From Rubrobacter aplysinae (GTDB lineage Bacteria; Actinomycetota; Rubrobacteria; Rubrobacterales; Rubrobacteraceae): a stretch of 58,895 nt of DNA. Location: NCBI RefSeq assembly GCF_001029505.1, contig NZ_LEKH01000014.1, positions 1-58,895 on the forward strand. Direction: 5' to 3'. The position numbers and the translations under genes are program-made. The notes below the pieces were generated by a model that saw only the letters and a list, made by a program, of their open reading frames with translations, was not told where the DNA came from and ran no database searches. Positions 43,527-50,897 of this stretch are shown here, piece by piece (position 1 is the stretch's first letter; every line of letters starts with the position of its first letter).

Positions 43527-44390
43527 ATGGCGAGGCAGATCGACTACTATAAGGTACTCGGGGTGAATCGCGCGGCGGGCCGGGATGAGATCCGGGACGC
43601 CTACCGCAGGCTCGCCAAGGAGCGTCACCCCGACAGGCCCGGCGGCAGTCAGGAGGAGTTCGCCCGGCTGCAGGAGGCCCACGCCGTCCTCTCCGATCCG
43701 AACCAGCGCCGCCAGCACGACGAGGCCCTGGATCTCGCCCACGCCGAGGACCAGCTCTCCGGCCTCGAAGGTCTCGACTGGGACAAGCTCGAAGACGAGG
43801 TCTCCCAGAAGCGCCGCCAGCGCGACGAGTCCGGCCCGGGCTTCGGAGAGCGCCTCAAGGAGCGTTTCCAGAACGCCCGGGACGAACGTCAAGAGCGCCA
43901 GGAGCGGCGGGATAGCCGGGACGCCGGCGGCCGTAACGGGAGAAACGGTAACGCGAGCAGCCGCTACAGCAGACCGGAGGCCAAGTGGTACGAGCCCCAC
44001 GAGTTCGAGCCGGAGCCGCTAACGCCGCAGACCGCGGGCAAGAGCTTTGTTGTCGCGTTCCTCGGATTTCTCGTGGCCGGGCAGCTCGGGCTGTGGGCCG
44101 GAGGCTACGGCACACCCGGCTTCCTGTCGTGGATGACCGGCATACAGCCCTTCATGTTCATCCTGTACACCGCCGTAGGAATCGCGGCCGCCTTCTACGC
44201 CTACCGGCTCGCGGGCTACGCCGGGCTCGGACTCGTGTTCATAGCCGCGATCATCATCAGCCAGTCCGCCCCTTCTGCCGGTGGAGGGCCGGTGCTCCAG
44301 GGCTTCCTGCAGGCCAGCATACTGGGCCTGATCTTCTTGCTGGTCCTGATCTACCTTGGCAACCGCCGCAACGCCAGCGCCCGGCGCTAG
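43527..44390 (+). CDS. Membrane-bound J-domain protein
   Basis: 287 residues. The J domain is at residues 4-65 (YYKVLGVNRAAGRDEIRDAY, with the HPD tripeptide in KERHPDRPGG). An Arg/Glu-rich linker follows (QERQERRDSRD). Four membrane spans occupy about residues 170-280. The HPD motif should stimulate an Hsp70 ATPase, so the protein may recruit DnaK to the membrane. There is no zinc-finger or C-terminal substrate domain, so it is not canonical DnaJ. It shares a strand with queG and the metallopeptidase. Confidence 0.88.
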   Translation: MARQIDYYKVLGVNRAAGRDEIRDAYRRLAKERHPDRPGGSQEEFARLQEAHAVLSDPNQRRQHDEALDLAHAEDQLSGLEGLDWDKLEDEVSQKRRQRDESGPGFGERLKERFQNARDERQERQERRDSRDAGGRNGRNGNASSRYSRPEAKWYEPHEFEPEPLTPQTAGKSFVVAFLGFLVAGQLGLWAGGYGTPGFLSWMTGIQPFMFILYTAVGIAAAFYAYRLAGYAGLGLVFIAAIIISQSAPSAGGGPVLQGFLQASILGLIFLLVLIYLGNRRNASARR

Positions 44391-44397
44391 CTCCGGT

Positions 44398-46029
44398 TTG
44401 CCACCAGATACCGTCGAGATAAAGAGCTTCATCTCCCGCTTCGAGGAGCGCGCCGCCCCGCTCGAAAAGGCCGTCGCCGAAGCCTGGTGGCGGCTCTCGA
44501 CCGAGGGGTCCGGTAAGGCTCAAGAAGAGCTGGTCCGGGCCGGGGTCGAGTACAACCGGCTCTTCGCCGACCCGGAGGAGTTCGAGCAGGTCGCGGGGTG
44601 GCACGCGGAACGCGGGGATCTGAAAGAGCTCGACGAGCCGCTGCTCGCCCGCCAGCTAGAGGTGCTGTACCGGATGTTCGCCGCCGGACAGGGCGATCCG
44701 GCGACGCTCGAAAAGGTAGAGGAGCTGGAGGCGGAGGCGAACGCCGTGTACGGCAACCACCGGGGCCTCGTCGGCGGCGAGGAGGTCGGCGAAAACGAGG
44801 TGCGCCATATTCTGCGTACCTCCGGCGACGAGAGGCTGCGCCGCGAGGCGTGGGAGGCTTCGAAGACCGTGGGCGAGGAGGTCGAGGGTACGGTGCGCGA
44901 GCTTGCCCGCCTGCGCAACCGCCTCGCCCGCGAGGCCGGTTACGAGAACCACTACCTCCGCTCGCTGCATCTACAGGAGATACAGCCGGAGGAGCTTGAG
45001 GAGATCATGTCCGGCCTCCAGTCTGCCACCGACGAGCCGTTCCGCGAGCTGAAGAGGGAGATAGACGGGAGCCTGGAGCGCCGCTTCGGGGCGACGGAGG
45101 TAATGCCCTGGCACCTCTCGGACCCGTTCTTCCAGGAGATGCCCGAGGGCATAGAAGGCTACGACCTGGATGCCGACGGCTACTTCGCGGGCGGCGATCT
45201 TGAGAGGCTTACCCGCCGCACCTACGACGCCCTGGGCCTGGACGTCCGGGGCGTGATGGCGAACAGCGACCTGTACGAGCGCGCGGGCAAGAGCCAGCAC
45301 GCCTTCTGCCTCTCCGTCGGCAGGGAGTATCCCTACGACGTGCGGGTGCTCGCCAACCTCCGGCCCGAAAAGCCCGACTCCTACTGGGCCGACACGATGC
45401 TGCACGAGTTCGGCCACGCCGTCTACGACCGGCACGTGAACCCGAAGCTGCCGTACCTGCTACGCACCGTGGCCCACACCTCGACCACCGAGGCCATCGC
45501 CCTGATGATGGGCGGGCTCGTCGAGGACTCCGGCTGGCTACGAAGTGTCGCCGGGGTACCGGAAGAGAAGATAGACCGGGAACGCCTCGCCGCCCGGTGG
45601 CGGGCGAGCGGCCTAGTGTTCATCCGCTGGACGCTGGTGATGTACCACTTCGAACAGGCGCTCTACGCAGACCCGGACCGCGACGATTTGAACGAGGTGT
45701 GGTGGGATCTCGTCGAGCGCCTACAGCTAGTGCGGCGCCCGCCCGGCAGGGACAGGCCGGACTGGGCGGCCAAGATCCACGTCGCCGTCGCCCCGGTTTA
45801 CTATCACAACTACGTCCTCGGCCAGCTAACCGCCGCCCAGCTCAGGGGCTACCTGGAGACGAACATAACCCACGGTCCCTTCTACGAGAACCCGGTCGCC
45901 GGACGCTACCTGCAGGAGTCCATCTTCGGACCCGGGGCCCGCGAAAACTGGCACGATACCGTGCTGCGCGCCACGGGAGAGCCCCTGAACCCGGCCCATT
46001 TCGTGGAGTCGCTCAAGCCGCTCACCTAA
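44398..46029 (+). CDS. Zinc metallopeptidase, M3/M2-like (peptidyl-dipeptidase type)
   Basis: About 543 residues. The gluzincin motif HEFGHAVYDRHV begins at residue 336, with a third ligand Glu in HTSTTEAIALMMGG about 25 residues later. The N-terminal two thirds are helical (EIKSFISRFEERAAPLEKAV). The protein resembles oligopeptidases of the M3 and M2 families, cytosolic enzymes that trim peptides. The start is uncertain: TTG 44398 follows the J-protein stop, whereas TTG 44356 overlaps it; neither has a good ribosome site. It ends six bases before the convergent Gmad2 gene. Confidence 0.85.
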   Translation: MPPDTVEIKSFISRFEERAAPLEKAVAEAWWRLSTEGSGKAQEELVRAGVEYNRLFADPEEFEQVAGWHAERGDLKELDEPLLARQLEVLYRMFAAGQGDPATLEKVEELEAEANAVYGNHRGLVGGEEVGENEVRHILRTSGDERLRREAWEASKTVGEEVEGTVRELARLRNRLAREAGYENHYLRSLHLQEIQPEELEEIMSGLQSATDEPFRELKREIDGSLERRFGATEVMPWHLSDPFFQEMPEGIEGYDLDADGYFAGGDLERLTRRTYDALGLDVRGVMANSDLYERAGKSQHAFCLSVGREYPYDVRVLANLRPEKPDSYWADTMLHEFGHAVYDRHVNPKLPYLLRTVAHTSTTEAIALMMGGLVEDSGWLRSVAGVPEEKIDRERLAARWRASGLVFIRWTLVMYHFEQALYADPDRDDLNEVWWDLVERLQLVRRPPGRDRPDWAAKIHVAVAPVYYHNYVLGQLTAAQLRGYLETNITHGPFYENPVAGRYLQESIFGPGARENWHDTVLRATGEPLNPAHFVESLKPLT

Positions 46030-46035
46030 CGCCTC

Positions 46036-47265
46036 CTACCGGGCGCTCTCCACCGGTAGCTCCACACCCTTGAAGCTGCCGTCGCGGGCGCTCTGGGTGC
46101 CGACCTTCAACAGGCCCTCTCCGGCGAAGGGCTGGAAATCCAGGCTGGTCTCGAAGTAGCCCCAGGTCGCAGTCCAGTCGTTGGAGAGCACGGTCTGCCG
46201 GGTAAGCGTATTGCCGTCCGGTCCCTGGAGCACGATGGTGTTGGAGGCTTCCGGGTTGCGCGAGTAGCCGCTGACGGTCATGGGGCTGGTGACACCGGTG
46301 CCGGGCCGCGGCTGGGTGAGCACCGTGTTGCCTTCCCGCACCGGCAGGGGGATGTCGAGGTCGGACCCAGCGGGCTTGAAGTCTATCGCTATGCGGGAGG
46401 GATCGGCCAACTCTATTACCCGGTAGTAGAAGGCCCGCTCGGCGAAGAAGTCCACGAACATGCCGCCCTCGGGGCCGCGCACGACGTAGAAGCTCTTTAG
46501 TAGCTCGGCGCCGGAATCCTCCAGCGAGCCGTCGGAGACGGCGGTGCTCTGCACGGAAGGGAAGGTTATCTTCAGCCGCCCGTCTCCGGTGGGGCTGGAG
46601 AGCCTCCAGTTCGGGACTCCGCTGGTGGGCTCCCCGCCGGAGCCAAGATCCACCACGACTCTCTCGTAGCCTTCGTGATCGCCGAAGCGCACGCCGAGGA
46701 TACCGTCGGCCATGTAGCCGCCGCCTCCGCTGTCCTCCGGACTCGCGACGAACTCACCGGGATTGGCTATGGCCTGGGGTCCGTCGCCAGACGCAGCCTG
46801 ACCGTCCCGGGTCCGGGCCGGGGCGGTAGACGCCTCTCCGGTGCTTTCGGTGGCGGAGACGCCGGGAGCCTCATAAGAGCCGGTGGTCGCCTCTCCCGCA
46901 GCGGCCTCGGAGGAGGATGGTGAGGAAGGCGTGGCGGCAGCATCCCCGGTGGCCTCGGCAGGCTCCGAGGCCACGGTACCGACGGTCGACTCCGCCTCCT
47001 GTTCCGAGCCCTCTGAGGTGGTGCCCTGTACGGTCTCCTGTTGTCCGGACTCGCCTGCAGAGGAGCCCGCGCCGCTCTGGTCTCTGGTCTGTGCGGAGTC
47101 GCCCCGCGTCGAGCCGCAGCCCGTGGCGAGCGCGAGCAGGAGTCCGAGAAGAAGTATCGTGGCCGCTAGGACGAGCGGGGAGCGCGGGGCTAGAGCCGAG
47201 GGCGTCTCCCCTGTCTTTCCAGACCCTCGCGTTACTCTGCCGCCGTCTCCGCCGCGATGAAGCAT
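46036..47265 (-). CDS. Gmad2/AMIN-like domain lipoprotein
   Basis: 409 residues from ATG 47265. A hydrophobic signal ending in the lipobox LATGC anchors it (residues 40-58), followed by some 120 residues of Ser/Glu/Gly-rich linker. The middle (GVRFGDHEGYERVVVDLGSG to RIAIDFKPAG) resembles an AMIN-like domain. The C-terminal 95 residues (VTSPMTVSGYSRNPEASNTI and FAGEGLLKVGTQSARDGSFK) form a Gmad2 immunoglobulin-like domain known from spore and cell-surface lipoproteins. A TATAAT box seven bases upstream of the ATG suggests a leaderless mRNA. Confidence 0.82.
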   Translation of the reverse strand: MLHRGGDGGRVTRGSGKTGETPSALAPRSPLVLAATILLLGLLLALATGCGSTRGDSAQTRDQSGAGSSAGESGQQETVQGTTSEGSEQEAESTVGTVASEPAEATGDAAATPSSPSSSEAAAGEATTGSYEAPGVSATESTGEASTAPARTRDGQAASGDGPQAIANPGEFVASPEDSGGGGYMADGILGVRFGDHEGYERVVVDLGSGGEPTSGVPNWRLSSPTGDGRLKITFPSVQSTAVSDGSLEDSGAELLKSFYVVRGPEGGMFVDFFAERAFYYRVIELADPSRIAIDFKPAGSDLDIPLPVREGNTVLTQPRPGTGVTSPMTVSGYSRNPEASNTIVLQGPDGNTLTRQTVLSNDWTATWGYFETSLDFQPFAGEGLLKVGTQSARDGSFKGVELPVESAR

Positions 47266-47272
47266 AGCGTGC

Positions 47273-47278
47273 ATTATA
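47273..47278 (-). promoter_or_regulatory. Consensus -10 box for the leaderless Gmad2 lipoprotein gene
   Basis: On the minus strand TATAAT occupies 47278-47273 and is separated from ATG 47265 by seven bases, with no ribosome site. No good -35 is seen. Confidence 0.6.
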
Positions 47279-47363
47279 AGCACATCGGAGCATCCGCCGC
47301 ACGGGACCGGCGCGACGGAGGGCCTCCATTGAGGATCCTCCACCAAAGAGCCGCCACCGGGCG

Positions 47364-48308
47364 CTAGGTCGCCAGGTAGGGCGTGGTGCCGTACTGGATG
47401 AGCCCCCGGGCTTCGGGTCGGGAGCCGAGCTCCATCCTGAGCCGATCCGGCGACCCCTCGAACCCGAAACCGGAGAGCAGAGCGTGCTCCGGCGAGCCGG
47501 AGTGTACGGAGTGTACGGAGTGTACGGAGTGTACGGAGTGTACGGAGTGTACGGAGGATGCCGTGGATATGATCTCGACGGGGCCGCCGCCGGCCTCGTG
47601 GACGGCCCCGAGCGCCGCCGACAGCAGGGCCCGGCCCGCCTCTTCGCTCTCGGCCAGAAACGGCCCCAGCCTCGTCACGCCCTCCGAGACGCTCTGCACC
47701 AGGTAGCCCTTGATCCTGCCCGACCCGTCCCGGAGGAGCAGCCCGCGTCCGGGGTGGAGCCGGATCGCGGCGAGTATGATACCCGAGCGGTCGCCGCCGA
47801 AGGACCAGTGGTCAAGCCCGTACACCTCCGGCAGGTCCTCTATGGTCAGGGGGTGGACCCTGTACCCGCCGGCCCCGGTCTCCCCCCCGCTCCCCGTAAC
47901 CTCTCCCAGCCGGTACACCGTGCGGCGGACACCACCCGAAAAGCCCAAGCCCCGGTACAGTCTCTCCGCCTCGCTCGTCGAATCCAGCCGTATCAGCCCG
48001 GCCCCCCGTGAGCGCAAGTAAGTTATCGCCCACCGGGCGAGCCGCTCCCCGATACCGGCCCGCCGGTACGCGTCGTGAACCGCCAGGTGGCACAGAATTC
48101 CGAGCTCCCCGAGCGGCACCGCCCCCACCATGCCGACTATGCTCTCCTCTCCGGCCTCCGCGACCGCCCACCGGGCGTCCCGCATGCCGCGCAGAAGCCC
48201 GAAGGCGTCCGGGTCCGCGGACCAGCGCACCACGCTCCTGAGGTCCAGGATGCGCCGGAGGTCAACCTCGTCCATCCGGCGCACGGCGACCCCGTCCCCC
48301 ACCTCCAC
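47364..48308 (-). CDS. Tandem GNAT acetyltransferase with (SVH)6 repeat
   Basis: About 314 residues; the start is uncertain among GTG 48308, 48302 and 48284. A first GNAT domain starts at VAVRRMDEVDLRRILDLRSV and has the acetyl-CoA loop (LAVHDAYRRAGIGERLARWA). A second, weaker GNAT-like half follows (YRVHPLTIEDLPEVYGLDHW). Between them and the C terminus lies ASSVHSVHSVHS..., six SVH units encoded by a perfect 9-base repeat. It should transfer an acetyl group from acetyl-CoA to an unknown amine. The repeat length may vary between strains. Confidence 0.85.
   Translation of the reverse strand: MEVGDGVAVRRMDEVDLRRILDLRSVVRWSADPDAFGLLRGMRDARWAVAEAGEESIVGMVGAVPLGELGILCHLAVHDAYRRAGIGERLARWAITYLRSRGAGLIRLDSTSEAERLYRGLGFSGGVRRTVYRLGEVTGSGGETGAGGYRVHPLTIEDLPEVYGLDHWSFGGDRSGIILAAIRLHPGRGLLLRDGSGRIKGYLVQSVSEGVTRLGPFLAESEEAGRALLSAALGAVHEAGGGPVEIISTASSVHSVHSVHSVHSVHSVHSGSPEHALLSGFGFEGSPDRLRMELGSRPEARGLIQYGTTPYLAT
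47501..47554. repeat. Six perfect copies of a 9-base tandem repeat inside the GNAT gene
   Basis: AGTGTACGG is repeated six times without change from 47501 to 47554. On the coding strand each copy gives Ser-Val-His, so copy number change keeps the frame. Confidence 0.97.
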
Positions 48309-48367
48309 GGGCCGGCCAGAACGGGCCGAACGTTCTGGATGTTCTAAATGTCCTTCTCCGGCAACGG

Positions 48368-48436
48368 AGATGTTAAAGATGTTAGGTATGTCAGAGATGT
48401 GCAAGCCTCCCCCAGAAACTTCCTCGAAACTTCCTC
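48368..48436. repeat. Degenerate 9-base and 11-base tandem repeats upstream of the GNAT gene
   Basis: Units AGATGTTAA, AGATGTTAG, GTATGTCAG and AGATGTGCA run head to tail (48368-48403). An 11-base unit GAAACTTCCTC follows twice (48415-48436, first copy starting with an altered base). They lie in the 48309-48787 gap, which has no other gene before the rex promoter. Confidence 0.6.
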
Positions 48437-48699
48437 GAAAAGGGCCCGTGGCCCTCGTGTCCAGAGATCCTCAGCCCGCAGGGACGGGCTTCCCGGACGC
48501 CCCGGCCTAGACTCCCGGCCGGGGCGGGAACGGTCGCGATGGGGAGTACTGCATTGGCCGCCCCAACATATCCCCGGCGCTCTCTGTAATATCGGCAAGC
48601 ACGCCGCCAATGTTACAGCACCTCAAGGCTTCGGGCCATCAGCCGGCAAAGTCCCTCCATCCGGTGTAATTCGGCTTGCTATTCGATTAGCTGTCCTCT

Positions 48700-48732
48700 A
48701 AGAGCACCTTTATTGCGAGAGTGCTCTTTTTT
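48700..48732 (+). terminator. Hairpin with T-run overlapping the rex promoter
   Basis: AAGAGCAC (48700-48707) pairs with GTGCTCTT (48721-48728) around a 13-base loop and runs into TTTTTT. It looks like an intrinsic terminator in the plus direction, yet no plus-strand gene lies upstream within a kilobase. Its loop contains the -35 box of rex. Confidence 0.6.
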
Positions 48733-48740
48733 GTTACAAT
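48713..48740 (+). promoter_or_regulatory. rex promoter
   Basis: TTGCGA (48713-48718) and TACAAT (48735-48740), spacing 16, form a plausible housekeeping promoter 48 bases before the rex start codon. Confidence 0.55.
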
Positions 48741-48750
48741 ATTGTCACGT
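48731..48750. promoter_or_regulatory. Palindrome over the rex -10 box (candidate autoregulatory operator)
   Basis: TTGTTACA (48731-48738), ATAT, then TGTCACGT (48743-48750): the inner TGTnACA halves are inverted around four bases and cover the -10 box. The last two bases of the right arm break the symmetry. Similar half-sites stand in the nadA leader. Confidence 0.5.
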
Positions 48751-48787
48751 TCGGCTATTTTGACTAACAAAAGGAGTTTGAAACGAG

Positions 48788-49429
48788 ATGAGGTCTACGC
48801 TACAACCCGGCCTTACGAACCGGCTCACCAAGTATTTGAGGACCACACAGCAGCTAATAGAGGAGGGCCGGGACGCGGTCTCCAGCAAGGAGCTCGGAGA
48901 CTACACGGGCATCAACCCGGTACAGGTCAGGCGGGATCTCAACGCAATCGGCTTCTCGGGGACTCGGGGCGTCGGGTATCAGGCGTATGACCTGGTCGAG
49001 TCCGTCCGGGCCATACTCGGCCTGCGTCAGACCTACAACATCGCCCTCGTCGGCGCGGGTAACCTCGGCAGCGCCATCGCCTCCAGCGCTATCCTGCCCA
49101 AGCGCGGGTTCGTGATCCACGACGTGTTCGACAACGACACCGACAAGGCCGGACGCATGGTCGGTAACATCGTCGTCAAGCACGTGGACGAGCTCAACAA
49201 GAGCGTCGAGGAGGCGGACGAGATCATCGGCATCATCGCCACCCCTTCGGCCTCGGCCCAGGAGGTCGCCGAGCGGATGGTGGACGCCGGAATACAGGTG
49301 ATCCTCAACTACACCGACGTCCTGCTGCACGTGCCGCCGCAGGTGGATGTCCACCGCATAGACCCGACCGCCCAGCTCATGCACACCCTCTACTACCTCA
49401 CCCAGGTCGGCGGAGAAGCCGCCTCCTAA
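48788..49429 (+). CDS. rex: Redox-sensing transcriptional repressor Rex
   Basis: 213 residues. The N-terminal winged helix (SSKELGDYTGINPVQVRRDL, then NAIGFSGTRGVGYQ) is the Rex DNA-binding domain. The Rossmann domain starts NIALVGAGNLGSAIASS, binds NADH or NAD+, and ends with the domain-swapped helix (PTAQLMHTLYYLTQ). Rex leaves DNA when NADH is high and controls respiration and redox genes. ATG 48788 has AAAGGAG eleven bases before it. No typical respiratory partner gene follows; rex stands alone with a terminator downstream and a palindrome over its promoter. Confidence 0.95.
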   Translation: MRSTLQPGLTNRLTKYLRTTQQLIEEGRDAVSSKELGDYTGINPVQVRRDLNAIGFSGTRGVGYQAYDLVESVRAILGLRQTYNIALVGAGNLGSAIASSAILPKRGFVIHDVFDNDTDKAGRMVGNIVVKHVDELNKSVEEADEIIGIIATPSASAQEVAERMVDAGIQVILNYTDVLLHVPPQVDVHRIDPTAQLMHTLYYLTQVGGEAAS

Positions 49430-49464
49430 CCCCTCCGCGATAGCGTCACGCCCCCGCGCATCAC

Positions 49465-49494
49465 GGGCCCCCGGCTTACCGGGGGCCCTCCTTT
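49465..49494 (+). terminator. rex terminator
   Basis: A perfect ten-base stem, GGGCCCCCGG (49465-49474) with CCGGGGGCCC (49479-49488), closes a four-base loop and is followed by TCCTTT. It is 35 bases after the rex stop. The T-run is short, so termination may be partial. Confidence 0.75.
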
Positions 49495-49571
49495 ACGCCA
49501 CAACCCTGTTACAACCAGTTACATTTCAGAGGCCCCGAGACCGGCTTCGAGGCACGTTCCGGGCCGGGATA

Positions 49572-49660
49572 GTGCCTCGGCGTGCTCTACAGAGATGGCG
49601 AAAGCCGTAATCGGGAGGAGGCACCGCGGCCATCAGGGCACGAGCATCAAGAGCGCCCTG
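49572..49660 (+). ncRNA. Candidate structured intergenic RNA
   Basis: A seven-base stem (GTGCCTC 49572-49578 with GAGGCAC 49618-49624) encloses a GGC-GAAA-GCC hairpin (49597-49606), and a second stem CAGGGC with GCCCTG (49634-49639, 49655-49660) follows. I see no open frame and no recognised RNA family. The gap 49430-49947 has otherwise only terminators. The strand is a guess, made because it follows rex. Confidence 0.25.
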
Positions 49661-49723
49661 CCGACTCGCTTTATCCGCTTTATTGATCCGTAAAACTCAG
49701 CCAGAAGGAAGAAAAAAGGGGAA

Positions 49724-49796
49724 GAGCCCAGGGCGTAACCTAGGGGTGATAGGTGGGGAAAGGGAAAGGAGGAGTAACGCCCCAGGCTCTTTAATT
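49724..49796. terminator. Long hairpin downstream of the IclR gene, possibly bidirectional
   Basis: GAGCCCAGGGCGT (49724-49736) pairs with ACGCCCCAGGCTC (49777-49789) except for a two-base internal mismatch. On the plus side TTTAATT follows, and on the minus side TTCCCCTTTTTTC. The large loop (about 40 bases) is purine-rich. It can end the IclR transcript coming from the right. Confidence 0.6.
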
Positions 49797-49947
49797 GTGC
49801 CGATTAGATTCGCACCAACCGACAAACAGAATACTAACCCGCTCGTTACACTTTGTAAAGGTCTCGGCACAAGATTTTTAGAAACTTTTTGCAAATATCT
49901 GCGAAAGGCACATACTAGGCCGGGTGGAGCCGGCTCGGCCGCTTGCA

Positions 49948-50721
49948 CTAGCCATGGTAGCCGAGCCGCTGGGAGATCTCACCCGCCGCCCGGCGGGTGG
50001 TCTCGCCGAGCTCGTTTAGTGAATCTGCCGGAAGCCGGAACGCCGGGCCGTAGACGCCGATGGCGGCGGCGGTCTGACCCCCGGGACGGCGCACGGGAGC
50101 GGCGACGCCGTTGAGCCCGGTCTCTAGCTCCTCGACCGTGTAGGCGTAGCCTCTGGCCCGTACCTCCACGAGCTGCGCCCGGAGCTCCTCGGGGTCCACG
50201 ATGGTGTTGGCGGTGAAACGCTCCAGCGGGCCGGCGAGCAGCGTGTTCCGCTCGAACTCCGGCAAGTGGGCCAGCATCACCTTTCCGCCGGGCGTGCAGT
50301 GCAGCGGCATGCGCCAGCCGGACCAGTCCACCCCGAACACGGAGGAGCGGGAGGAGGCCTGGTGCAGGATCACGAGCTCCCCGTCCACCAGGGTCGTGAG
50401 CAGCACCGTCTCGCCCGTCTCCCGGCTCAGGCCCTGGCTCGCCGCCCGGGAGTCCCGCACCACGTCTATGTCGGCGGTTACCGCGCTCGCGAGCCCGACC
50501 ACCCCGAGCCCGAGCCGGTACTTCTCGGTCTCCGGGTCCTGCTCGACCATCCCGTGCCCCGCCAGCGTCGCCAGCATCCGGTGCGCGTTGGACTTGTGGA
50601 CGCCGAGCTCCCCGGCAACCTCGGTCACCCCGAGACGGCCCCTGACCGACAGCAGCTTCATTATCCTGAGCGCCCGGTCCACGGACTGCACGGCCCCGCT
50701 GTTGTTACCGGTTGCTCCCAT
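49948..50721 (-). CDS. IclR-family transcriptional regulator
   Basis: 257 residues from ATG 50721 (GTG 50727 is in frame). The winged helix is at residues 10-75 (AVQSVDRALRIMKLLSVRGR, then LGVTEVAGELGVHKSNAHRM). The effector domain contains GWRMPLHCTPGGKVMLAHLP and ends with GPAFRLPADSLNELGETTRR. IclR members sense aromatic or small organic acids. It is divergent from an amidohydrolase/Rieske pair 176 bases away, which it probably controls. A TAGACT -10 box six bases before ATG 50721 suggests a leaderless mRNA. Confidence 0.93.
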   Translation of the reverse strand: MGATGNNSGAVQSVDRALRIMKLLSVRGRLGVTEVAGELGVHKSNAHRMLATLAGHGMVEQDPETEKYRLGLGVVGLASAVTADIDVVRDSRAASQGLSRETGETVLLTTLVDGELVILHQASSRSSVFGVDWSGWRMPLHCTPGGKVMLAHLPEFERNTLLAGPLERFTANTIVDPEELRAQLVEVRARGYAYTVEELETGLNGVAAPVRRPGGQTAAAIGVYGPAFRLPADSLNELGETTRRAAGEISQRLGYHG

Positions 50722-50727
50722 GCCCAC

Positions 50728-50733
50728 AGTCTA
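50728..50733 (-). promoter_or_regulatory. -10 box for leaderless IclR gene
   Basis: On the minus strand TAGACT (50733-50728) is separated from ATG 50721 by six bases, with no ribosome site. Confidence 0.4.
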
Positions 50734-50820
50734 CCCATCAGATACCCGCGGCACGCCAGAGGGAACTCCAAGAGTCCCGGAGACTTTATCCAGCCATCTA
50801 CTCCTGTTAGAGTATGTTCT

Positions 50821-50869
50821 ACATAAAGCTACCGTTGCGCATAAAGCAACACACTCCAGAAGTTAAAGC
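50821..50869. promoter_or_regulatory. Direct repeats between IclR and amidohydrolase genes (candidate operators)
   Basis: CATAAAGC occurs at 50822-50829 and 50840-50847, 18 bases apart, with a related TTAAAGC at 50863-50869. The second copy lies in a palindrome, GTTGC-7-GCAAC. They stand just upstream of the amidohydrolase ribosome site, where a regulator such as the divergent IclR could bind. Confidence 0.4.
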
Positions 50870-50897
50870 GTAGAGCAAGCTAGTAGCAGGAGGGGCG

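Noticed and set aside
47501-47554. CRISPR-like array
   Set aside because: The 9-base units are contiguous with no spacers and code for SVH repeats.
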